Source of the DNA: Selenomonas bovis DSM 23594
GTDB lineage: Bacteria; Bacillota; Negativicutes; Selenomonadales; Selenomonadaceae
Direction: 5' to 3'
DNA: 64,000 nucleotides
Assembly (NCBI RefSeq): GCF_000381005.1
Contig: NZ_KB908388.1
Span: 18,537-82,536, forward strand
The position numbers and the translations under genes are program-made. Under the pieces are notes generated by a model that was not told the DNA's origin, ran no database searches, and saw only the letters and a program-made list of their open reading frames with translations. Below, piece by piece: positions 25,654 to 34,476 of this stretch (its first letter is position 1; each line of letters opens with the position of its first letter).

Positions 25654-26571
25654 TCACGCCGAGCGCGAATATTTCGCGATGTAATCGCGCAGCAGATCGA
25701 GATACCTCTGGCTCATAAAAGAAAGCGCTACCCCTTGCGGATAGAGATACCCGACCTCCATGTATTCGTCGCTCTCGAGCGGCACCGCGACGATCTCCGT
25801 GCCGTTCAGGTCGCTCGAGAGGATGCCGGAGGAAATAGTGTAGCCGTTGAGCCCGATGATGAGATTGAAGAGCGTCGCGCGGTCCGATACGATGATGCTC
25901 TTCGGCACATTCTCCATGCGATGGAGCTCCTCGGCAAAGTAGAGCGAGTTATCCGTTCCCTGCTCGTATGTGAGCCGCGGATACGGCAGGAGATCTGTGA
26001 GGCATACGCGCTCTTTCGCCGCCAGCGGGCTGTCCCGGCGCACGAAGACGTGCGGCGACGCCCGGAAGAGCGGCACGAAGGAGAGCTCCGCCTTCGCGAG
26101 GATATGGCGCATGACCTCCTGGTTGAAGCGGCTCAAGTAGAGCACGCCGAGCTCGCTGCGCCGCGTGCGCACATCCTCGATGATCTCGCCCGTGCGCGAC
26201 TCGCGCAGCGAGAACTCGTAGGCAGCCGCCTCGTACTCGCGCACGAGCGACACGAACGCGTTCACGACGAACGCGTAATGCTGCGCCGAGACCGCGAACA
26301 CATGGCGCACCGGCGCGCCGCCCTTGTACGCGCGCTCGAGGAGATCCGCCTGTTCGACGACTTGCCGCGCGTAGGCGAGGAATTTCGTCCCATCCTCTGT
26401 GAGTTTCATGCCGCGGTTCGTCCGCGAGAAAATCGTGATGCCCATCTCTTTCTCGAGCTCCGCGATAGCACGCGAGAGACTCGGCTGCGAGAGGTAGAGA
26501 TGTTGCGCCGCCAGGTGGAGCGAGCCTTTCTCCACGATGGCGACGAGATAGCGCAGCTGCTGCAGTGTCAT
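25654..26571 (-). CDS. LysR family transcriptional regulator
   Basis: A 305-residue LysR protein: winged HTH at residues 1-60 (MTLQQLRYLVAIVEKGSLHL, then YLSQPSLSRAIAELEKEMG) and a periplasmic-binding-like effector domain after that. It sits 48 nt downstream of, and on the same strand as, the SLC13 transporter, so it may be co-transcribed and control the transporter in response to its dicarboxylate-type substrate (inference). Confidence 0.92.
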   Translation of the reverse strand: MTLQQLRYLVAIVEKGSLHLAAQHLYLSQPSLSRAIAELEKEMGITIFSRTNRGMKLTEDGTKFLAYARQVVEQADLLERAYKGGAPVRHVFAVSAQHYAFVVNAFVSLVREYEAAAYEFSLRESRTGEIIEDVRTRRSELGVLYLSRFNQEVMRHILAKAELSFVPLFRASPHVFVRRDSPLAAKERVCLTDLLPYPRLTYEQGTDNSLYFAEELHRMENVPKSIIVSDRATLFNLIIGLNGYTISSGILSSDLNGTEIVAVPLESDEYMEVGYLYPQGVALSFMSQRYLDLLRDYIAKYSRSA

Positions 26572-26619
26572 AATTCATTCCCTTTCCTTATAGTGGAAGA
26601 ATCAGATCCGGCCCCCATC

Positions 26620-28086
26620 TCACGAGATGATGCCGAGCCATTTCCAGTACGTATTCGTGAGCAGGAGGATCACGAGATAGGCGAGTACCGTCAGAGGAAT
26701 GCCCGTCTTGATGAAATCCTTGACTTCGAACGTCTCCGTGCTGTACGCAATCATGTTCTGCGGCGCGTTCACGGGCAGGATGAAACCGAAGCAGATCGTA
26801 TACTGGAGAATCATCACCATGCCGACGACGTTGAGCGCCGTATGCTCCGCCGCGCCCTGCAGCACGGAAATGCAGATCGGGATCATCGCGGACGAGAGCG
26901 CCGTCGCGCTCGCGAACCCGAGATGGATGAGGATGAGGAAGAGCGCCATCACGGCGATGATGGTAACGGCCGTCGCGTCATAGAGGCTGAAATGCTGCAC
27001 GATCTCCTGCGCGATCCACGCGCCTGCCTTCGTCGAGAGGATGGCCGAACCGAGGCTGATGCCGACGCCGAAGAGCATGAGCGTGCCCCAACTGATGCGC
27101 GACTGCACCTCTTTCCACGTCATGATGCCGATGCCAGGCATCATCATGAGCGTGACCGCGACGATGGTCGTCGAGGACGTATCGAACGGATGGACGATCT
27201 TCTCCGTCGCCCAGAAGAAGAGCAGCACGACAGAGAGGATGAGCAGTTTCTTCTCATCGGACTTCATCGGGCCGAGCGCCGCGAGCTCCTGCGCAATCTT
27301 CTCGCGTCCGCCCGCGATCTCCTTCATCTCCGGCGGCATGAGCTTCAAGAGGACGAAATAGAGCAAAGCGCTCATGATGATGGCGAACGGCGCGGCCGCG
27401 ATGAACCAGTCGAGCCAGCTGATGGTCGTGCCGAGCTGTTTCTCGATGAAGCCGAGCGCGACCATGTTCTGCGCGGCTGCCGTCTTGATGCCGACGTTCC
27501 AGATGCTGTCCGCCTGCGCAACCGCGATGAGCATGATGGCGGCGAACTTGCTCTTCCGCGGCACGCCGAACACGGCGATGATGCCCATGACGATCGGCAC
27601 CATGCACGAGACGCGCGCCGTCGTGCTCGGCACGAAGAAGCTCAGCACGAATCCTGTGAAGATGACGCCCGCGAGCACGTGGTTCGTTTTCGCGCCGATT
27701 TTCGAGAGGATGAAGAGCGCGATGCGCTTGTCAAGCCCTGTCTTCATCATGGCCGCCGCGATGAAGAGCGCCGCGCCGACGAGCGCGAGCGCCGTGCTCG
27801 AAAAGCCCGCGAGCGCCATCTTGAGCGCGCCCGACGTGCCGAGCATCTTCGACGGATTGCTCATGTTGGGCGCCGTACCGAGCAGGAACGCCATGAGCGA
27901 CATGATGATGCCGGACGAGACTGGATAGGAGACGGCCTCCGTCATCCAGATGACGACAGAAAAGACGAGAATCGCGAGCATGCGATGACCGGCCGTCGAC
28001 AGCTCAGGCGGCGTCGGCAGCACCATGATGACAATGAGCACGAAGATGCCGAGCGGCAGCCCCATCAGCCCGATTTTCTTTTTCAT
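26620..28086 (-). CDS. SLC13/DASS family anion:sodium symporter
   Basis: A 488-residue membrane protein with about 11-13 hydrophobic segments. It shows the DASS-type substrate/Na+ sites in FVPSTTARVSCMVPI (first SNT-like loop) and FGFILPVNAPQNMIAY (second, near the C-terminus). The closest functional groups transport dicarboxylates such as succinate, malate or tartrate; the exact substrate cannot be read from sequence. GGAGGGA lies about 8 nt from the ATG. The leader carries a hairpin followed by T5. A LysR gene follows. Confidence 0.85.
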   Translation of the reverse strand: MKKKIGLMGLPLGIFVLIVIMVLPTPPELSTAGHRMLAILVFSVVIWMTEAVSYPVSSGIIMSLMAFLLGTAPNMSNPSKMLGTSGALKMALAGFSSTALALVGAALFIAAAMMKTGLDKRIALFILSKIGAKTNHVLAGVIFTGFVLSFFVPSTTARVSCMVPIVMGIIAVFGVPRKSKFAAIMLIAVAQADSIWNVGIKTAAAQNMVALGFIEKQLGTTISWLDWFIAAAPFAIIMSALLYFVLLKLMPPEMKEIAGGREKIAQELAALGPMKSDEKKLLILSVVLLFFWATEKIVHPFDTSSTTIVAVTLMMMPGIGIMTWKEVQSRISWGTLMLFGVGISLGSAILSTKAGAWIAQEIVQHFSLYDATAVTIIAVMALFLILIHLGFASATALSSAMIPICISVLQGAAEHTALNVVGMVMILQYTICFGFILPVNAPQNMIAYSTETFEVKDFIKTGIPLTVLAYLVILLLTNTYWKWLGIIS

Positions 28087-28117
28087 GATGAATCCCTCCT
28101 GTGCAAAATATAGAACA

Positions 28118-28148
28118 AAAAGCAGCCTTCGCTAGGAAGACTGCTCAA
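28118..28148 (-). terminator. Attenuator-like hairpin in the SLC13 transporter leader
   Basis: A 10-bp stem with one wobble (28122-28131 with 28137-28146) is followed on the minus strand by TTTTTG, between the transporter promoter and its ribosome site. Confidence 0.5.
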
Positions 28149-28228
28149 AACACTCTGTTGCGATTGCAGCGCGTCGTTGCGCTTTTATGCTCTAGATGCA
28201 TGTTTATTATATTGAACTTGATATGTTT

Positions 28229-28257
28229 AGTGTAATCGCCGTCGCATAGATTGTCAA
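28229..28257 (-). promoter_or_regulatory. Promoter of the SLC13 transporter
   Basis: TTGACA (28257-28252), 17-nt spacer, TACACT (28234-28229) on the minus strand, giving a leader of about 140 nt. Confidence 0.6.
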
Positions 28258-28344
28258 GGTGTAAAGCGAATAAATTTTCTTTCCTCTCCTGATGCGTCCT
28301 GCATTTGATATATCATAACGAGAATAGTTCTTTTTAAATTATCA

Positions 28345-28373
28345 TTGTCATAAAAATCGCACTAAGGTATAAT
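28345..28373 (+). promoter_or_regulatory. Promoter of the cydABDC operon
   Basis: TTGTCA (28345-28350), 17-nt spacer, TATAAT (28368-28373), about 50 nt before cydA. The flanks are AT-rich; no clear Rex or Fnr palindrome was identified. Confidence 0.75.
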
Positions 28374-28423
28374 GAAGATAGCCTCATCATGTTTTATCTT
28401 TTTTCGCAAAGGGAGGGAATCCT

Positions 28424-29788
28424 ATGGAAGCATTGCTCTTGTCCCGATGGCAGTTTGCCATCACAACGGTCTACCACTTCCTCTTCGTCCCCGTGACGCT
28501 CGGCCTTTCCGTGTTCGTAGCGCTCTTGGAGACGTGCTATGTGCGGACGCGGCGTCCGGCATGGAAGGCGGCTTGTCGGAAGCTCGTGAAGTTTTTCGGC
28601 ACGCTGTTCGTCATCAATTTCTCCATGGGCGTCGTCACCGGCATCGTGCAAGAATTCCACTTCGGTATGAACTGGTCGGAGTATTCCCGCTTCATGGGCG
28701 ATATCTTCGGCGCGCCGCTCGCGCTCGAGGCACTCACTGCCTTTTTCCTTGAATCGACGATGCTCGGTGTCTGGCTCTTCGGCTGGGACCGCCTCTCCGA
28801 GCGTGCGCACTGCGTGACGATCTGGCTCGTCGCGCTCGCGAGCAATCTCTCCGCGTTCTGGATCCTCGTCGCGAACTCGTTCATGCAGCATCCCGTCGGC
28901 TATGCACTGCGAGGCGGGCGCGCGGAGATGACGGATTTCTTTGCGCTCGTCACGAATCCCTATGTCGTGGGCGAGTATTCACATACCTTTTTCTCCGGCG
29001 TCGCGACGGCGGGCTTCGTCGTACTCGCTGTCTCGGCCTGGAAGGTGCTCCATGACGCCGCCTCACGCGCCGCGTTCCGGCAGAGCCTCATGGCGGGAGC
29101 GCTCTTCCTGCTCGTGGGCCTTCTCGGCGCCGCGGGCAGCGGCCATCTGCACACGCAGTATCTCGCACAGGCAAACCCGATGAAGCTCGCCTCGATGGAG
29201 GCGCTCTGGGAAACGGCGGATCCCGCGCCCTTCGCCATCGTCGCGGACATTGACGAGCAGGCGCACGAGAACCGTGCGGAGCTCGAGGTGCCCGCGCTCT
29301 TCTCCTTCATGCTCTACAACCAGCCGGCAGGCGCGGTGCGCGGCATCAATGACCTGCAGGCCACGGCGGAGCAGCAATACGGGCCTGGCGACTACCGGCC
29401 TGATGTCACGGGGCTCTTCTGGAGCTTCCGCCTCATGGTCGGCATCGGCGGTGCCATGATCGGCCTCGCTTTTTTGACGTTCCTCCTCGCGTGGAAGGGC
29501 GATCCCCTGCGCTTCCCCTGGCTCCTGCGCCTGATTCCCTGGCTGCTGCCGCTCGTCTATATCGTGAATTCCTGCGGCTGGTACGTCGCCGAGGCGGGAC
29601 GCCAGCCCTGGATCGTCGTCGGCCTGCAAAAGACAGCGGAAGCCGTCTCCCCGAATCTTTCCGGTGCGGAGGTATGGCTCACGATGCTCGGTTTCACGGT
29701 GACGTATCTGCTACTCGCCGGTGTCGCGCTCTATCTTGCGTTCCGGTTCGTCAGGCATACGGTGATTTCTTATGAAGGGAGGGCTTGA
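28424..29788 (+). CDS. cydA: Cytochrome bd ubiquinol oxidase subunit I
   Basis: CydA carries the haems of the cytochrome bd oxidase, which reduces O2 to water at the membrane with electrons from quinol. The 454 residues have the family's transmembrane helices; RWQFAITTVYHFLFVPVTLG at the start holds the haem His, FGMNWSEYSRFMGD and LEALTAFFLEST the conserved acidic residues, and EAGRQPWIVVG the GRQPW motif. The quinol loop is of the short type. AGGGAGGG is upstream of the ATG. In an anaerobe this enzyme mainly removes oxygen. Confidence 0.97.
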   Translation: MEALLLSRWQFAITTVYHFLFVPVTLGLSVFVALLETCYVRTRRPAWKAACRKLVKFFGTLFVINFSMGVVTGIVQEFHFGMNWSEYSRFMGDIFGAPLALEALTAFFLESTMLGVWLFGWDRLSERAHCVTIWLVALASNLSAFWILVANSFMQHPVGYALRGGRAEMTDFFALVTNPYVVGEYSHTFFSGVATAGFVVLAVSAWKVLHDAASRAAFRQSLMAGALFLLVGLLGAAGSGHLHTQYLAQANPMKLASMEALWETADPAPFAIVADIDEQAHENRAELEVPALFSFMLYNQPAGAVRGINDLQATAEQQYGPGDYRPDVTGLFWSFRLMVGIGGAMIGLAFLTFLLAWKGDPLRFPWLLRLIPWLLPLVYIVNSCGWYVAEAGRQPWIVVGLQKTAEAVSPNLSGAEVWLTMLGFTVTYLLLAGVALYLAFRFVRHTVISYEGRA

Positions 29789-29790
29789 CG

Positions 29791-30804
29791 ATGGATCTTC
29801 ATGTTGTATGGTTCATCCTCATCGTCGTGCTTTTTACCGGCTTCTTCATTCTCGAGGGCTTCGACTACGGCGTCGGCGGACTCTTGCCCTTCCTTTCCAG
29901 AGAGGATCGTGACCGCTCGATGATCCTGCGTACGATCACACCGGTCTGGGACGGCAACGAGGTCTGGATGATCACGGCGGGCGGCGCGCTCTTCGCTTCG
30001 TTCCCGCATGTCTACGCGACGATGTTCTCGACGTTCTACCTCGCGCTGTTTCTGATGCTCTTCGCGCTCATCCTGCGCGGCGTGGCGTTTGAATTCCGCG
30101 GGCGGCGCGAGACGTCCGCCTGGCGCCATTTCTGGGAGGGATGCATCGCCTTCGGCAGCATCCTGCCGGCGATTCTCTGGGGTGTCGCCGTCACGGATCT
30201 CCTGCGCGGCCTGCCCATCAATGACAAGATGATCTATACGGGCGGCTTCCTCGACCTCCTGAGCCTCTACTCCATCGTCGGCGGCCTCACGTTCCTCTTC
30301 GTCTTCCTCTACCACGGCGCATCGTTTCTGACACTGCGCCTCGCGGAGCCGCGCCTCGTCGAGCGGGCGCGCGCGCTCGGAAAGACCGTCGGACGCATCG
30401 CCATCGGCCTCTTCGCGCTCTGCCTGGTGCTGACGTATGTTGAGACGGATCTTTTCACGCGGCCGCTCGCCGTCCTCGCACTCGTGTGCGCCGCTGTGCT
30501 TTTCGTGCTCGCCAATGTCCTGCTCGCGCACAAGCGGGGCGGCGCGAGCTTCGCTCTCTCCTCGCTCGCGATTGCCCTGACGACGGTCGGCTTCTTCGCA
30601 GGGCTTTTCCCGCGGCTCATGGTATCGAGCATTCATCCCGCATACAGTCTGACCATCGAGAACGCCGCGTCCTCGCCCTACACGCTCTCCGTCATGACGG
30701 TCGTCGCGTGCATTTTCGTTCCCATCGTCCTCCTCTATCAGCTCTGGGCCTACCATCTGTTCCGCGGGCGCGTGACCGCGCAGGATGCCGAGGAGGAATA
30801 TTGA
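29791..30804 (+). CDS. cydB: Cytochrome bd ubiquinol oxidase subunit II
   Basis: CydB is the second integral subunit, 337 residues. FFILEGFDYGVGGLLPFL and TPVWDGNEVWMITAGGALFASFP are the hallmark N-terminal blocks. The ATG at 29791 is preferred (AAGGGAGGGC about 7 nt upstream) over a TTG at 29785 that overlaps the cydA stop. It is the second gene of cydABDC. Confidence 0.95.
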   Translation: MDLHVVWFILIVVLFTGFFILEGFDYGVGGLLPFLSREDRDRSMILRTITPVWDGNEVWMITAGGALFASFPHVYATMFSTFYLALFLMLFALILRGVAFEFRGRRETSAWRHFWEGCIAFGSILPAILWGVAVTDLLRGLPINDKMIYTGGFLDLLSLYSIVGGLTFLFVFLYHGASFLTLRLAEPRLVERARALGKTVGRIAIGLFALCLVLTYVETDLFTRPLAVLALVCAAVLFVLANVLLAHKRGGASFALSSLAIALTTVGFFAGLFPRLMVSSIHPAYSLTIENAASSPYTLSVMTVVACIFVPIVLLYQLWAYHLFRGRVTAQDAEEEY

Positions 30805-30814
30805 TTCCAACGCT

Positions 30815-32512
30815 ATGAAAAAGATACCTTGGCTTTTCTCCACGCTGCGCACCGCCAGGCGACAGAGCAGCATGCTCCTCGCGCTCGAGGCGCTGCGGGC
30901 GCTTGCGATTCTTTCGGGCGCGTACCTCACAGCGCGTTGGCTCGACGCTGTTTTCCTGCGGGGCGCACAGCCAGGCGATACAGCACCAGTCCTCCTGGTG
31001 CTGTTTTTCGTCATGGGCGCGGCCGCAGGCGCGAGACGTGAGGAGACGCGCCTGCTCGCGCGCCTTTCCGCCGCCTCGCGCCTGTGCGTGCGCGCCGCGC
31101 TGCACGCGCGCCTGCTCGCACCGGATGCCGCGGCGGAGGCACCTGTCCTGCCGCTCGCGCTCGAGGCTGTGGACGCGCTCGACCTCTGGTTCTTGCGCGT
31201 CATGCCCCTGCTGCTCTCGCTCATCTGCGTCGTGCCCCTGACGCTTGCAGCAGCCTGCGCCTGCGATCCGCTCACGGCGGGGCTGCTGCTGCTCACGCTG
31301 CCCATCGCGCCGTTCCTGCTCTATCTCATCGGCCGTGTGACGAGGGAAGCGAGCCGGATGCAATGGCAGCGCATGGAGGCGCTCACAGAGGCGTTCGGCG
31401 AGCTGCTGCGCGCGCTGCCGACGCTCAAGCTGTTCGGACGTGCCGCGGCGCAGCGCGCGGAGGTCACGCGCCTCAGCGATGCCTTTTCCCAGGCGGCGCT
31501 GCGTGTCCTGCAGCTCGCCTTCGTCTCCGCGTTCGCGCTCGAGCTCATCACGACGCTCTCCATCGCCATCGTCGCCGTGAGCATCGGCCTGCGCCTGCTC
31601 TACGGGCAGATCGCGTTCGAGACGGCGTTCTTCCTCCTCCTCATCACGCCGGAGTTCTTCCTGCCACTGCGGCAGGCGGGCACGGCATTCCACAGCGCCA
31701 TGACGGCCCAGACGGCGGAGGCATCGCTGCGCCGGCTGCTCGCGCCCGCCCGCACTGGCGAGGCCGGAGGCGATATCCTGCGGGGCGCGTGTGAGACACA
31801 TCCAGCGGCAGAAAGCACGGCAGGAATGCGGCAGGCGGACGCCCCCGCCTCACAAGGGACAGCCGCTACACCGACGGTACTCATCCGCACGCTCACCTAC
31901 ACCTATCCGCACCATCCACTGCCCGCCCTCGCGGGGCGCTCGCTCGTGCTCCCCGCGGGGACGATAACGGCGGTCACGGGCCCGTCCGGCTGTGGGAAAT
32001 CGACGCTGCTCCTCACGCTCGCGGGGCTCTGCGCCCCCTACGAGGGCAGCATCACCATCGCGGGGCGCGAGCTCTCCTCACTCCCATGCGCCGCGCGCAC
32101 ACACCTCATCAGCTACGTGCCGCAGGAGCCTCATATCTTCAGCGGCACGCTCGCGGAGAACATCGCACTCTTCGCTGCGCCTGACGCGCACCGTCTCGCC
32201 GACGCCCGCCGCGCTGCCGCGCTCGATGCCGCGGCGGGTGTCCCCTGGGAGGACAGACAGCAGCTCGGCGCGGGCGGCGCCGGTCTCTCCGAGGGGCAGA
32301 AGAAGCGTCTCGGTCTCGCCCGCGCATTCTACCAGAACCGCCCGCTCGTGCTGCTCGATGAGCCGACAGCGACGCTCGACCGTGCCGCAGCCGCCCGCGT
32401 GCGCGCCGCCCTGCGGCAATACCTCACGGGCAAGACCGTGCTCATCGCGACGCACGACGCGGCACTGCTCGCGCTCGCGGATCACCGCATCGACTGGGAG
32501 GTGTCACCATGA
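30815..32512 (+). CDS. cydD: Cysteine/glutathione ABC exporter subunit CydD
   Basis: CydD and CydC form a heterodimeric ABC exporter needed for cytochrome bd assembly. The 565 residues have an N-terminal six-helix membrane domain and a C-terminal ATPase: Walker A GPSGCGKSTLLLTLAG, Q-loop YVPQEPHIFSG, signature LSEGQKKRLGLARAF, Walker B PLVLLDEPTATLD. The start is uncertain: AGGAGG at 30791 is 18 nt from the ATG at 30815, and an ATG at 30785 inside cydB lacks a site. Confidence 0.9.
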   Translation: MKKIPWLFSTLRTARRQSSMLLALEALRALAILSGAYLTARWLDAVFLRGAQPGDTAPVLLVLFFVMGAAAGARREETRLLARLSAASRLCVRAALHARLLAPDAAAEAPVLPLALEAVDALDLWFLRVMPLLLSLICVVPLTLAAACACDPLTAGLLLLTLPIAPFLLYLIGRVTREASRMQWQRMEALTEAFGELLRALPTLKLFGRAAAQRAEVTRLSDAFSQAALRVLQLAFVSAFALELITTLSIAIVAVSIGLRLLYGQIAFETAFFLLLITPEFFLPLRQAGTAFHSAMTAQTAEASLRRLLAPARTGEAGGDILRGACETHPAAESTAGMRQADAPASQGTAATPTVLIRTLTYTYPHHPLPALAGRSLVLPAGTITAVTGPSGCGKSTLLLTLAGLCAPYEGSITIAGRELSSLPCAARTHLISYVPQEPHIFSGTLAENIALFAAPDAHRLADARRAAALDAAAGVPWEDRQQLGAGGAGLSEGQKKRLGLARAFYQNRPLVLLDEPTATLDRAAAARVRAALRQYLTGKTVLIATHDAALLALADHRIDWEVSP

Positions 32513-34146
32513 CCTGCCTTTTGCGCCTGCTCTCGCTCGTGCCGCCCTGCACGCTCGCACCAGTGCTGCTCGTGAGCCTGCTCTCACTCGCGCTCGGCAT
32601 CGGGCTCCTCGGTGCCTCGGCGTGGCTCATCGCGAGCGCCGCCCTCGAGCCGCCGCTCTACACGCTCGCCATCGGCATCACCTGCGTCCGCGCCTGCGGC
32701 CTCGGACGCGCCGTATTCCGCTATCTCGAACGGTTCCTCTCGCACCGCGCCGCCTTTTCCGGCCTCACGCGCATCCGCCTCGCCCTCTTCGACCGCGCCG
32801 CTGCGCTGCTGCCGCTCGCCGCGGGACCAGCCCGGCAGGGCGCGTTCCTCTACGACCTGCTCACGGGCGCGGACGCGCTGCGCGACTTCTTCGTGCGCGC
32901 GCTCCTGCCGCCCGTCGCCGTCGGCAGCGCGACGGGCCTCCTCGCGGCGCCGCTCGCACGCCTGCTCGGCACCAGCGGCTTGCTGCTGCCGCTGCTCTTC
33001 GCGCTGCGTCTCTGTCTGCCGCTCGTCGCGGAGAAGAATGGGGAGCAGCAGCGCCGCACCCACGGCAGCGCCTACCGCTCCCTGCTGCTCGACATGACGG
33101 AGGGCCGCGCGGAGCTCGCCGCCGCGGACAGCCGCCCCGCCTGCGCGCGCCTGACATCGTCTGCGCGCGCACTGCTCGCGTCTGACTGCCGCGCGGCCTG
33201 CCGGGCGGCGGACGCGGACGCACGCGCGGCGATCATGGACGCCGCGCTGCTGCTCCTGCTCCTCGCGCTGCTCGCGCCGCACGTGAGTGCAGGCGACATC
33301 TCAGGCGTCACGCTCGCCGTCCTCCTGCTCGTGCTGCAGGCCCTCCTCAGTGCCTGGGGCACACTGCCGGACGCCATGCGCCAGCTGCGGCAGAGCCTCG
33401 CCGCTGCGCGCCGCCTGCTGCCGGATGCCGCGGAGCGCACGGCAGAGCAGCCGACCGGCAGCCAGCCAGCAGTCCCCGCAGTACAGACGGCACGCGGCGC
33501 CGTCCTGCTGCGCGCCGCGCACCTCTCCTTTGCCTATCCCGGCCGCGCGCCCGTCTTCTCTGATCTCTCCTTCACACTGCGGCGCGGCGAACATACAGCC
33601 ATCGTCGGCGCGAGCGGTGCGGGCAAGACGACGCTTGCCTTGCTCCTGCTCGGCGTCTGGCCGCCCGCGCACGGTACGCTCGCTCTCGGAGGCACACCCT
33701 ACCCGGCGCTGCCGCCCGCCGCCATCACACGCGCCATCGCCGCTCTGCCGCAGGGCTCCGTGCTCTTTTGCCACTCCATCCGCGAGAACTTCCGCCGCTA
33801 TCGCCCGCACGCATCCGCGACGGACATCCGCGCGGCACTCCGCACAGCTTGCCTGGAGGACGTCGTCCGCGCCCTCCCGGGCGGCATCGACGCGCCGCTC
33901 GGCCCCGATGCCTGCCATCTCTCCGGCGGCCAGCGCTGCCGCCTGCTCACCGCTCTCGCGCTCGCGGGCGACGAGCCCGTCCTCCTGCTCGACGAGCCGA
34001 CGGCAGGCCTCGACGCCGCCACCGCTGCGCGCCTGCTCGACGCGCTCTTTGCCCACGCGAAAGCCACGGGGCGGACGCTCCTCGTCATCACGCACGCACG
34101 CGCCATCCTCCCGCGCTTTGCGCAGGTTCTCTCCCTTTCCCCTTGA
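32509..34146 (+). CDS. cydC: Cysteine/glutathione ABC exporter subunit CydC
   Basis: The partner half-transporter, 545 residues: membrane domain about 1-300, ATPase with Walker A GASGAGKTTLALLLLG, signature LSGGQRCRLLTALAL and Walker B PVLLLDEPTAGLD. Its ATG overlaps the cydD stop (ATGA) with GGAGGTG upstream, so the pair is translationally coupled. It ends the cyd operon; the trpS promoter begins at the stop codon. Confidence 0.93.
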   Translation: MTCLLRLLSLVPPCTLAPVLLVSLLSLALGIGLLGASAWLIASAALEPPLYTLAIGITCVRACGLGRAVFRYLERFLSHRAAFSGLTRIRLALFDRAAALLPLAAGPARQGAFLYDLLTGADALRDFFVRALLPPVAVGSATGLLAAPLARLLGTSGLLLPLLFALRLCLPLVAEKNGEQQRRTHGSAYRSLLLDMTEGRAELAAADSRPACARLTSSARALLASDCRAACRAADADARAAIMDAALLLLLLALLAPHVSAGDISGVTLAVLLLVLQALLSAWGTLPDAMRQLRQSLAAARRLLPDAAERTAEQPTGSQPAVPAVQTARGAVLLRAAHLSFAYPGRAPVFSDLSFTLRRGEHTAIVGASGAGKTTLALLLLGVWPPAHGTLALGGTPYPALPPAAITRAIAALPQGSVLFCHSIRENFRRYRPHASATDIRAALRTACLEDVVRALPGGIDAPLGPDACHLSGGQRCRLLTALALAGDEPVLLLDEPTAGLDAATAARLLDALFAHAKATGRTLLVITHARAILPRFAQVLSLSP

Positions 34147-34171
34147 CACAGGACGCCCGCTGTGCTATCCT
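34143..34171 (+). promoter_or_regulatory. Promoter of the T-box-trpS unit
   Basis: TTGACA (34143-34148), 17-nt spacer, TATCCT (34166-34171). The -35 box overlaps the cydC stop codon. Confidence 0.8.
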
Positions 34172-34179
34172 CAACGTGA

Positions 34180-34442
34180 TTAGAAACCTATGAAGCGAGA
34201 GGATGGACAGTACCGCCCCGAAAGAGAGTCCGCGTTGCTGCGAGCGGATGCGGCGGCTGTCCGGATGGGTCGCCGAGGGCGCACGGAAAGGCGGTTTCCC
34301 GCCGAGTATGCTGCGACGTCTGGCCCGCGTGAGCGGCCGGGGACGCACTGCGTCCCATGAGTGCATGGATGTTCCATGAAACAGGGTGGCACCGCGAAGA
34401 TTTTCGTCCCTGACAGGATTCGTACTGTCAGGGGCTTTTTCA
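34180..34442 (+). promoter_or_regulatory. T-box leader controlling trpS
   Basis: The T-box sequence AGGGTGGCACCGCG is at 34383-34396, followed by a terminator (stem 34408-34416 with 34425-34433, then T5). Stem I is visible as GGACAG (34205-34210) pairing with CTGTCC (34257-34262). The triplet TGG at 34266-34268, just below that stem, is a plausible specifier codon and matches tryptophan. Uncharged tRNA-Trp would stabilise the antiterminator and allow trpS transcription. Confidence 0.9.
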
Positions 34443-34476
34443 TACCTGCTCCTGACGATCATGAGGAGGAACCATC

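Noticed and set aside
25735..28113. A 792-codon plus-strand frame opposite the LysR and SLC13 genes
   Set aside because: Low-complexity Arg/Asp/Glu/His composition typical of the antisense of membrane-protein genes in GC-rich DNA.
29770..31801. Long minus-strand frames opposite cydB and cydD
   Set aside because: Same antisense composition; the plus-strand cyd genes carry all the conserved motifs.
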